NCBI GenBank assembly: GCA_902482195.1
Contig: CABSZQ010000110.1
Span: 1-5,392 of the forward strand
Reading direction: 5' to 3'
DNA length: 5,392 bases
Origin: an uncultured Haemophilus sp.
GTDB taxonomy: Bacteria > Pseudomonadota > Gammaproteobacteria > Enterobacterales > Pasteurellaceae
Below are positions 1 to 4,662 of this stretch, in pieces (positions within the stretch are counted from its first letter, which is position 1; each line of letters opens with the position of its first letter). The translations under genes and the position numbers were made by a program. The notes under the pieces were generated by a model that ran no database searches, was not told where the DNA came from, and saw only the letters and a list, made by a program, of their open reading frames with translations.

Positions 1-637
1 AACAAGTCCCTTTGCCGACAATAAAATGATCTAAAATGCGAATATCCATTAACTCAGCGGCTTCAATAATTTTTTGTGTAATCAGTTTGTCGGAATAACT
101 GGGTTCTGCGATACCAGAAGGATGATTATGAGCCAAAATTAAAGCGGCTGCATTGCAGTAAAGGCTTTCTTTGATGATTTCTCGTGGATAAACATTCGTT
201 ACATTAATTGTGCCTAAAAATAACCGCTCTTTTTTAATCAAACGATGTTGATTATCTAGAAATAACACCATAAAAATTTCACGTTCTTCGTGGTGAAGCT
301 CCGCTTGAAGATAAAGCTTTACCGTAGATGTGTCGCTAAATACATGCTCTATCAGTAATTCTTGCTTCAGATAGCGTTTTGTCATTTCTGTGGTGGCTTG
401 CAGTTGAATAAACTGCGTAATGCCTAATCCTTTTACTTTGCAAAAGGCTTCTTTATCTGCGCTTAATAAGGTTCGAAGAGAGCCAAAATGTTGCAGCACG
501 TTATGTGATAATTCCATGACAGGGCAACCTTTAATCCCTGTTCGTAGAAAAATAGCAAGTAATTCATGATCTTCGAGGGCTTCAACGCCATATTTCAGTA
601 ATTTTTCACGAGGCATTAAAGGAGAGTTTGTCTGCAT
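1..637 (-). CDS. radC: RadC/YeeS-type JAMM-domain protein, C-terminus cut by window edge
   Basis: The minus-strand frame opens at the ATG at 637-635 and stays open for 212 codons to the left edge. It begins MQTNSPLMPREKLLKYG, which matches the N-terminus typical of RadC. A helix-hairpin-helix-like stretch (KVKGLG, residues 67-72) is followed by the C-terminal JAMM/MPN+ domain. That domain carries the metal-binding pattern H170-x-H172-P with S180 and D183, and a plausible catalytic glutamate in KKERLFLG (E137). H. influenzae RadC is about 220 residues as I recall it, so only some ten residues are missing. The family was once called a DNA repair protein, but its cellular function is unsettled and the JAMM fold predicts a metalloprotease-like activity. 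There is no clear Shine-Dalgarno before the ATG, and M8 is a less likely alternative start. The gene is divergent from coaBC, the same neighbour it has in E. coli. Confidence 0.95.
   Translation of the reverse strand, partial: MQTNSPLMPREKLLKYGVEALEDHELLAIFLRTGIKGCPVMELSHNVLQHFGSLRTLLSADKEAFCKVKGLGITQFIQLQATTEMTKRYLKQELLIEHVFSDTSTVKLYLQAELHHEEREIFMVLFLDNQHRLIKKERLFLGTINVTNVYPREIIKESLYCNAAALILAHNHPSGIAEPSYSDKLITQKIIEAAELMDIRILDHFIVGKGTC
223..231 (-). repeat. Variant DNA uptake sequence AAGAGCGGT (inside radC)
   Basis: On the minus strand this reads AAGAGCGGT followed by an AT-rich run, one base away from the canonical Pasteurellaceae uptake core AAGTGCGGT. It encodes part of the KKERLFL segment of RadC, so coding constraint could also explain it. 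Confidence 0.4.
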
Positions 638-658
638 ATTAAGATGATGAAAAGAAAA

Positions 659-667
659 AAGTGCGGT
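659..667 (+). repeat. DNA uptake signal sequence (Hin type)
   Basis: Exact AAGTGCGGT core followed by TCAATTTT, the AT-rich flank expected of Hin-type uptake sequences. It is intergenic, 21 bases upstream of the radC start codon. It marks DNA for uptake by competent Pasteurellaceae. Confidence 0.9.
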
Positions 668-784
668 CAATTTTCAGGATGTTTTCAATCTTTGCGAGAA
701 ATCAGTTTTGTTTTTGGTATAGCGATCGCAAAAATAAAATTTTTTATTGGTGAAATTTGAAGTAAAATAGGCGACCTTAAGTTG

Positions 785-796
785 TTAAGTACTAAC
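785..796. promoter_or_regulatory. SlmA-binding-site-like sequence upstream of coaBC
   Basis: The 12 bases TTAAGTACTAAC match 9 of 12 positions of the E. coli SlmA operator consensus GTGAGTACTCAC (quoted from memory), including the full AGTACT core. The site lies 44 bases before the coaBC ATG and overlaps a weak -35 candidate (TTGTTA, 782-787). slmA itself sits two genes downstream of coaBC. A role in autoregulation or in nucleoid occlusion is inference. The operator of the Pasteurellaceae protein is not known to me. Confidence 0.35.
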
Positions 797-839
797 ACAC
801 AAAACATATCCATTCTATTAAGTCGTAGCGGAGTAGCAG

Positions 840-2042
840 ATGAGCTTGAGCGGAAAGCGTATTGTTGTCGGGATTACAGGGGGGATTGCCGCCTATAAAA
901 CCATTGAGTTTATTCGTTTATTACGCAAATCTAACGCAGAAGTTCGAGTGGCTTTAACGCCTGCCGCCGCTGAATTTGTCACGCCTTTAACGTTACAAGC
1001 CATTTCAGGCAATGCGGTTTCTCAATCTTTACTTGATCCTCAAGCCGAATTAGCCATGGGGCATATTGAGCTGGCTAAATGGGCTGATGCGATTGTGATT
1101 GCGCCAGCCAGTGCCGATTTTATTGCGCGTTTAACCGTTGGAATGGCTAACGATTTACTCAGTACGATTTGTCTCGCGACAAATACACCTATTTTGCTCG
1201 CACCGGCTATGAATCAGCAAATGTACCGCCAGGCGATTACACAACAAAATTTGACCGCCCTTTCTGCGCGAGGTGTTCATTTTGTTGGGCCAAATAGCGG
1301 TTTTCAAGCTTGTGGCGATGTGGGCGCAGGGAGAATGTCTGAACCCGCTGAAATTTTTGAGTCGCTTCAATCACTTTTTGCTGTTCAACAAGATTTAGCT
1401 GATTTAAGTGTCACTATTACAGCTGGTCCGACGCGTGAAGCTATCGATCCTGTTCGTTATATTTCTAATCACAGCTCAGGCAAAATGGGCTTTGCAATTG
1501 CCGAGGCTTTTACAAAACGTGGGGCAAATGTCACCTTAATTGCAGGCCCTGTTAATCTGACTACGCCGAAAAACGTTCATCGTATTGATGTGACAACTGC
1601 CCATGAAATGTGGCAAGCCTCTCTTGAAAGTGCGGTCAAAAATCGTATCTTTATTGGCTGTGCCGCAGTGGCAGATTATCGAGTCGCGGAAGTTGCCGAG
1701 CAAAAAATTAAGAAAACCAATGATAACGATGAGCTTTCTCTTAAATTGGTGAAAAATCCAGACATTATCGCAAGTGTGGCAAGTTTAGAAAAAGATCGTC
1801 CATTTGTTGTGGGCTTTGCAGCTGAAACACAAAATGTTGCTGAATATGCGAAGAGCAAACTTCAACGTAAAAATTTAGATATGATTTGTGCCAATGATGT
1901 ATCGGGTGGGCAAGTATTCGGACAAGATCAAAATGCCTTACAGATCTTTTGGAAAACAGGCGAAAAATCGTTGCCGTTGGCTGACAAAAATAAATTGGCA
2001 GAAGTGTTAGTCACCGAAATTGTTGAGCATTATCACAAATAA
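840..2042 (+). CDS. coaBC: Bifunctional phosphopantothenoylcysteine decarboxylase / phosphopantothenate-cysteine ligase
   Basis: This fused cytosolic enzyme carries out two steps of coenzyme A synthesis. CoaB (C-terminal) joins 4'-phosphopantothenate to cysteine using CTP, and CoaC (N-terminal, FMN-dependent) decarboxylates the product to 4'-phosphopantetheine. The 400-residue length is close to the E. coli enzyme, and the key residues fall at the same numbers. In CoaC these are GGIAAYK (14-20), H75, N125 in PAMN, and C158 in the ACGD flap. In CoaB they are N210 in [17 protein letters not shown] (275-281) and K289 in KIKK. The start is supported by GGAG at 830-833, six bases before the ATG. 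It heads the coaBC-dut-slmA run that E. coli also has. An uptake sequence lies inside the CoaB half (1628-1636). No defect is visible. Confidence 0.98.
   Translation: MSLSGKRIVVGITGGIAAYKTIEFIRLLRKSNAEVRVALTPAAAEFVTPLTLQAISGNAVSQSLLDPQAELAMGHIELAKWADAIVIAPASADFIARLTVGMANDLLSTICLATNTPILLAPAMNQQMYRQAITQQNLTALSARGVHFVGPNSGFQACGDVGAGRMSEPAEIFESLQSLFAVQQDLADLSVTITAGPTREAIDPVRYISNHSSGKMGFAIAEAFTKRGANVTLIAGPVNLTTPKNVHRIDVTTAHEMWQASLESAVKNRIFIGCAAVADYRVAEVAEQKIKKTNDNDELSLKLVKNPDIIASVASLEKDRPFVVGFAAETQNVAEYAKSKLQRKNLDMICANDVSGGQVFGQDQNALQIFWKTGEKSLPLADKNKLAEVLVTEIVEHYHK
1254..1262 (-). repeat. Variant DNA uptake sequence AAGGGCGGT (inside coaBC)
   Basis: The minus strand reads AAGGGCGGT followed by TCAAATTTTG. 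It differs from the canonical core only at the fourth base and keeps the usual AT-rich flank. It may be a degenerate uptake site or chance within coding sequence. Confidence 0.3.
1628..1636 (+). repeat. DNA uptake signal sequence (Hin type, inside coaBC)
   Basis: Exact AAGTGCGGT core followed by TCAAAAAT. It is embedded in the CoaB coding region, where it encodes part of an ESAVKN segment. Confidence 0.9.
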
Positions 2043-2071
2043 AATAGGCTCAAAATTCGTTGGATTTTGTG

Positions 2072-2080
2072 ACCGCACTT
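2072..2080 (-). repeat. DNA uptake signal sequence (Hin type, coaBC-dut gap)
   Basis: Exact AAGTGCGGT on the minus strand, followed by CACAAAATCC. It lies in the 73-base gap between coaBC and dut. A weak AT-rich hairpin (2051-2069) sits next to it, but there is no second inverted uptake copy to form the terminator pair often seen in Pasteurellaceae. Confidence 0.9.
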
Positions 2081-2115
2081 TTGTATGACAGATTTCTTTT
2101 AAAGGATAAATAAGC

Positions 2116-2571
2116 ATGAAAAAAATTGATGTAAAAATTTTAGATAGCCGTATTGGCAACGAATTTCCTTTACCAACCTATGCAACCGAAGGTTCTGCAG
2201 GTTTGGATTTACGTGCATTGCTTGAAGAGGGCATTGAAATTCAACCAGGTGAAACTAAACTTATCCCAACAGGCCTTTCAATTTATATTGCCGATCCGAA
2301 CCTTGCAGCAGTGATTCTGCCTCGTTCGGGTTTAGGCCATAAACACGGTATCGTATTAGGTAACTTAGTGGGCTTAATTGATTCAGATTATCAAGGTCCA
2401 TTAATGGTATCTGTATGGAATCGTGGCCATGAACCGTTCAAAATTGAAGTTGGCGATCGTATTGCACAATTAGTGTTTGTGCCAGTAGTACAAGCGGAAT
2501 TCAATATTGTCAGCGAATTTACCGAAACTGAACGTGGTGAGGGCGGTTTTGGTCATTCAGGTAAAAAATAA
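2116..2571 (+). CDS. dut: Deoxyuridine 5'-triphosphate nucleotidohydrolase (dUTPase)
   Basis: Cytosolic homotrimeric enzyme that hydrolyses dUTP to dUMP and pyrophosphate. This keeps uracil out of DNA and supplies dUMP for thymidylate synthesis. The 151-residue length is that of E. coli Dut. All five family motifs are present in order: AGLDLRA (28-34), PRSGLG (69-74), [11 protein letters not shown] (86-96, with D89 as the expected catalytic aspartate and Y92 packing on the base), DRIAQLVF (114-121) and the glycine-rich C-terminal arm [10 protein letters not shown] (140-149). AAGGA at 2102-2106, nine bases before the ATG, supports the start. slmA follows after three bases, so the two are almost certainly cotranscribed. 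No promoter is evident in the gap after coaBC. Confidence 0.98.
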   Translation: MKKIDVKILDSRIGNEFPLPTYATEGSAGLDLRALLEEGIEIQPGETKLIPTGLSIYIADPNLAAVILPRSGLGHKHGIVLGNLVGLIDSDYQGPLMVSVWNRGHEPFKIEVGDRIAQLVFVPVVQAEFNIVSEFTETERGEGGFGHSGKK

Positions 2572-2574
2572 ACT

Positions 2575-3228
2575 ATGGTAGAACAATTATCTCTCGTAGA
2601 AGTTGATGAGATTGCCGCGGAAATCAAACCGCCAAAAATCGAAAAACGTACGGTAAAAGAACGCCGCCAACAAGTGTTGACGGTGCTTACCCATATGCTG
2701 CATTCTGAACGCGGAATGGAGCGTATGACAACAGCGCGTTTGGCGGAAGAAGTGGGGGTGTCAGAGGCGGCACTTTATCGTTACTTCCCAAGTAAAACCA
2801 AAATGTTTGAAGCGTTGATCGATAATATTGAAGCAAATTTATTTAGCCGTATTACCACATCGATTCGTAATGAAACTAATACGATGAATCGAGTGCGTGA
2901 CATTATGCAGATGATCCTCGACTTTGCGCGTAAAAATCCTGGTTTGACACGTATTTTAACCGGACATGCCTTGATGTTTGAAGAGCCACTTTTACAGGCT
3001 CGTGTTGCCCAATTCTTCGATCGCCTTGAAATGCAATTTGTGAATATTTTACAAATGCGAAAATTACGCGAAGGGCGCGGTTTTAATGTCGATGAACGTA
3101 TTATTGCGGGGCATTTAGTGACGCTTTGTGAAGGACAGTTTATGCGTTATGTCCGCACAAACTTCCGTTTAGGCGCAAATCAAAGTTTTGAACAGCAATG
3201 GCGTTTTCTCGAACCGCTTTTTGCTTAA
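2575..3228 (+). CDS. slmA: Nucleoid occlusion factor SlmA (TetR family)
   Basis: A TetR-fold DNA-binding protein. When bound to its chromosomal operators, SlmA antagonises FtsZ polymerisation so that septa do not close over the nucleoid. The helix-turn-helix is at about residues 52-71 ([20 protein letters not shown]). The downstream ligand-like domain includes [18 protein letters not shown] (119-136), a block nearly identical to E. coli SlmA. R92 aligns with E. coli R73, which has been implicated in FtsZ contact. At 217 residues it is about 20 longer than the E. coli protein, the extra being an acidic and polar N-terminal arm before VKERRQQVL. As I recall, H. influenzae SlmA has a similar arm. 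The ATG is three bases after the dut stop and lacks a good Shine-Dalgarno, so translation is probably coupled to dut. Here slmA is followed by yheU-crp, whereas in E. coli it is followed by pyrE. Confidence 0.95.
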   Translation: MVEQLSLVEVDEIAAEIKPPKIEKRTVKERRQQVLTVLTHMLHSERGMERMTTARLAEEVGVSEAALYRYFPSKTKMFEALIDNIEANLFSRITTSIRNETNTMNRVRDIMQMILDFARKNPGLTRILTGHALMFEEPLLQARVAQFFDRLEMQFVNILQMRKLREGRGFNVDERIIAGHLVTLCEGQFMRYVRTNFRLGANQSFEQQWRFLEPLFA

Positions 3229-3249
3229 TTGACTTTAGTTGATAAATAT

Positions 3250-3468
3250 ATGATTATTCCGTGGCAAGAATTGCCAACAGAAACCTTAGAAAATATTGTG
3301 GAAAGTGTGGTACTTAGGGAAGGCACCGATTATGGTTCACACGAATTTTCTTTAGAACAAAAAAAACAACACCTACTAAATAAGATTCACAATGGAAGTG
3401 CAGTGATTGTTTGGTCAGAATTACATGAATCCATTGATATCAAAGATAAAATGGAATTTCTAAAATGA
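3250..3468 (+). CDS. yheU: YheU family (UPF0270) small conserved protein
   Basis: A 72-residue protein beginning [19 protein letters not shown], with the conserved block VLREGTDYG near residues 21-29 and [13 protein letters not shown] near 52-64. It aligns end to end with E. coli YheU (72 residues, MLIPWQDL...). The function of the family is unknown. There is no signal peptide or membrane segment, and the protein looks soluble. The frame could start seven codons earlier at a TTG (3229) that abuts the slmA stop. I prefer the ATG at 3250 because it gives the family's exact N-terminus. The ribosome site is weak with either start, which suggests translation coupled to slmA. crp follows after 16 bases. 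In E. coli yheU is also near crp, so the association is old. Confidence 0.9.
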   Translation: MIIPWQELPTETLENIVESVVLREGTDYGSHEFSLEQKKQHLLNKIHNGSAVIVWSELHESIDIKDKMEFLK

Positions 3469-3484
3469 ATCAATAGGAGCTTAT

Positions 3485-4153
3485 ATGTCAGAAGATGTAG
3501 AATTACTTGAAGAACAAAAGTTACAAGACGATGATCAGCAGCGCGATCCTGCTCTGGATTGGTTCCTAACTCACTGCCATTTGCATAAATATCCGGCAAA
3601 ATCGACCTTAATCCATGCAGGGGAAGATGCGAATATTTTATATTTCTTAATTAAAGGAAGTGTGATGGTTTCATCGAAAGATGATGAAGGCAAAGAGATG
3701 ATTTTATCTTATTTAGGTGCCGGACAATTTTTTGGTGAAGCGGGTTTATTTGACGAAGGTTCGAAACGTTCTGCTTGGGTGAAAACCAAAACCCCTTGTG
3801 AAATTGCAGAAATTTCCTATAAAAAATATCGTCAGCTTATTCAAATTAATCCTGAGATTTTAATGTTCCTTACTTCTCAGTTATCAAAACGCTTGCAAAA
3901 CACGTCTCGACAAGTGACTAACCTGGCCTTTTTAGATGTGGCAGGGCGTATTGCTCAGGCGCTTATGCATCTAGCAAAACAACCTGAAGCCATGACTCAT
4001 CCTGATGGTATGCAGATTAAAATTACGCGTCAGGAAATTGGTCAAATGGTGGGCTGTTCACGTGAAACCGTAGGGCGAATAATTAAGATGCTGGAAGATC
4101 AGAATCTCATTCATGCGCACGGCAAAACCATTGTGGTTTACGGCACTCGATAG
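3485..4153 (+). CDS. crp: cAMP receptor protein CRP (catabolite activator)
   Basis: Global transcription regulator that binds cAMP and controls sugar use. In Haemophilus it also controls competence. The 222 residues comprise an N-terminal cyclic-nucleotide domain (about 35-140) and a C-terminal winged helix. Expected cAMP contacts are E85, R95 and S96 in [15 protein letters not shown], plus T140 and S141 on the dimer helix; these equal E. coli E72, R82, S83, T127 and S128. The recognition helix CSRETVGRI carries R193, E194 and R198, the E. coli R180, E181 and R185. Activating region 2 residues H32, H34 and K114 are kept, as is the AMTHPDGMQ loop of region 1. An acidic extension of about 13 residues precedes the E. 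coli-like part, as I recall for H. influenzae. AGGAG at 3475-3479, five bases before the ATG, fixes the start. I see no separate crp promoter or CRP operator upstream. Confidence 0.98.
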   Translation: MSEDVELLEEQKLQDDDQQRDPALDWFLTHCHLHKYPAKSTLIHAGEDANILYFLIKGSVMVSSKDDEGKEMILSYLGAGQFFGEAGLFDEGSKRSAWVKTKTPCEIAEISYKKYRQLIQINPEILMFLTSQLSKRLQNTSRQVTNLAFLDVAGRIAQALMHLAKQPEAMTHPDGMQIKITRQEIGQMVGCSRETVGRIIKMLEDQNLIHAHGKTIVVYGTR

Positions 4154-4155
4154 CA

Positions 4156-4193
4156 AAAATAACCGTCTCTAATCAGACGGTTATTTTGTTTTT
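4156..4193 (+). terminator. Rho-independent terminator after crp
   Basis: A perfect 13-bp stem (4156-4168 with 4175-4187) with a six-base loop is followed by a T-rich tract (TGTTTTTG). It begins three bases after the crp stop codon and closes the coaBC-to-crp block. The A-run at the 5' side also allows some termination from the opposite strand. Confidence 0.93.
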
Positions 4194-4277
4194 GTTACAT
4201 TGATGTGATAGTTGAAATGCCTTTGTTAATTTTTATACAAAAAGTGAGAAAATACTTCTTTTAGTGAAATATCTTAA

Positions 4278-4306
4278 TTGACAAAATAGCGGAAGACTTC
4301 TATCAT
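4278..4306 (+). promoter_or_regulatory. Strong sigma70-type promoter for the structured RNA
   Basis: TTGACA (4278-4283) is a perfect -35. A 17-base spacer leads to TATCAT (4301-4306), a 5-of-6 match to the -10 consensus. Initiation would fall near 4312-4314. The upstream 80 bases are very AT-rich, as expected for an UP element. No protein gene on this strand begins within the remaining 1.1 kb, so the promoter most plausibly drives the RNA immediately downstream. Confidence 0.8.
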
Positions 4307-4312
4307 AATACA

Positions 4313-4520
4313 GCCTTCCAATGTGGTTTGTTTGGAAGTCAGGATTGGTCTCCTGAATATATAAGTGGCTTTTAAAAGATTCTTAATCTTTTAATTTTAT
4401 ATCGCAGACTGGAACCCCAGAGATGCTTTAAATCTATGGTGGGCTAGGTAGAAATCCCGCAGGGATGCGATGCAGTAAGCCACTTGCTGTTAAGACCAAT
4501 TCTGCTTAGTTCCACCACCC
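4313..4520 (+). ncRNA. Structured small RNA of unassigned family, 6S-like in overall shape
   Basis: Starting just after the promoter, about 205 bases show nested complementarity. The closing stem pairs 4336-4351 with 4493-4507: eight perfect Watson-Crick pairs (ATTGGTCT/AGACCAAT), then seven more including one G-U, around a single bulged base at 4339. The outer GTGGT (4323-4327) can pair with ACCAC (4514-4518). Inside lies a bubble of 11 and 7 bases (4352-4362, 4486-4492). A perfect 9-bp stem follows (4363-4371 with 4477-4485). The apical region holds a 10-bp hairpin (4372-4394), a stem ATCGCA/TGCGAT (4401-4406, 4466-4471) and a small hairpin ATCCC/GGGAT (4454-4466). No credible ORF is present. 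Length, closing stem and bubble resemble 6S RNA, but the branched top does not and the usual ssrS location is elsewhere. The 5' end is inferred from the promoter and the 3' end from the pairing limit; no strong terminator follows directly. Family and function are unknown to me. Confidence 0.65.
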
Positions 4521-4584
4521 TTCAAAACAATCTTCAATTTTCAAACTTTCATTTAACTCACTTCGAACGAGAAATTCTCAGCTA

Positions 4585-4593
4585 AAGAGCGGT
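4585..4593 (+). repeat. Variant DNA uptake sequence AAGAGCGGT (intergenic)
   Basis: AAGAGCGGT followed by CATTTTTTACTTTA, so it keeps the AT-rich flank typical of uptake sites but has A instead of T at the fourth core base. It lies between the RNA and the PTS gene terminator, free of coding constraint. The bases from 4521 to 4619 hold nothing else that I recognise apart from an AT-rich stretch and a weak GAGAA/TTCTC repeat near 4570-4580. Confidence 0.45.
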
Positions 4594-4619
4594 CATTTTT
4601 TACTTTATTTTTGGCAAAA

Positions 4620-4649
4620 AAATACCGACCCATTTCTGAGTCGGTATTT
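4620..4649. terminator. Hairpin terminator for the PTS gene, possibly bidirectional
   Basis: A 10-bp perfect stem (4620-4629 with 4640-4649) encloses a ten-base loop. Read on the minus strand it ends in an uninterrupted T run and sits 13 bases past the permease stop codon, an ideal position. Read on the plus strand it is followed by a looser T-rich tract, so it may also stop transcripts running out of the small RNA gene. Confidence 0.88.
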
Positions 4650-4662
4650 CATTTTGTGTATT

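Larger units (their letters stand above)
638..839. other. Divergent radC/coaBC intergenic region
   Basis: This 202-base AT-rich stretch must hold promoters for both radC (leftward) and coaBC (rightward), but neither is clear. For coaBC the candidates are a TAAAAT hexamer at 763-768 or at 735-740, and TTGTTA at 782-787 with CATATC at 805-810 (17-base spacer). All have poor partners. The region also contains an uptake sequence (659-667), the palindrome GCGATCGC (722-729) and an SlmA-operator-like sequence (785-796). I see no ORF or RNA gene here. Confidence 0.6.

Noticed and set aside
722..729. GCGATCGC palindrome (cyanobacterial HIP1 motif)
   Set aside because: A single copy in an otherwise Pasteurellaceae-like window; no sign of iteration, so chance is enough.
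1155..1370. Minus-strand ORFs inside coaBC (1155-1370, 1676-1858), one opposite yheU-crp (3387-3599) and a plus-strand ORF opposite the PTS gene (4826-5008)
   Set aside because: These are antisense shadows of well-supported genes, with no ribosome sites and no recognisable protein features.
2051..2069. AT-rich hairpin CAAAAT/ATTTTG after coaBC as a terminator
   Set aside because: The stem is weak and no T run follows on either strand; dut is likely cotranscribed.
3229..3249. TTG start for the YheU-like protein, giving 79 residues
   Set aside because: The ATG at 3250 gives the exact 72-residue family length and N-terminus (MIIPWQEL); the TTG adds residues with no family counterpart and has no better ribosome site.
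4191..4220. CRP operator after crp around TGTGA (4204-4208)
   Set aside because: Only one half-site is present; the base run six bases later does not resemble TCACA.
4321..4356. Eleven-codon ATG ORF (MWFVWKSGLVS) at the start of the small RNA
   Set aside because: No Shine-Dalgarno, and the bases are accounted for by RNA pairing; no downstream gene for a leader peptide to control.
4336..4480. Cobalamin riboswitch, because AGTCAGGA and GGTAGAAATCCCGC resemble its boxes
   Set aside because: The pieces are in the wrong order for that aptamer and there is no downstream plus-strand gene to regulate.
4465..4509. Fourteen-codon ATG ORF (MRCSKPLAVKTNSA) in the small RNA
   Set aside because: The purine run abuts the ATG with no spacer, and the sequence is explained by two stems of the RNA fold.
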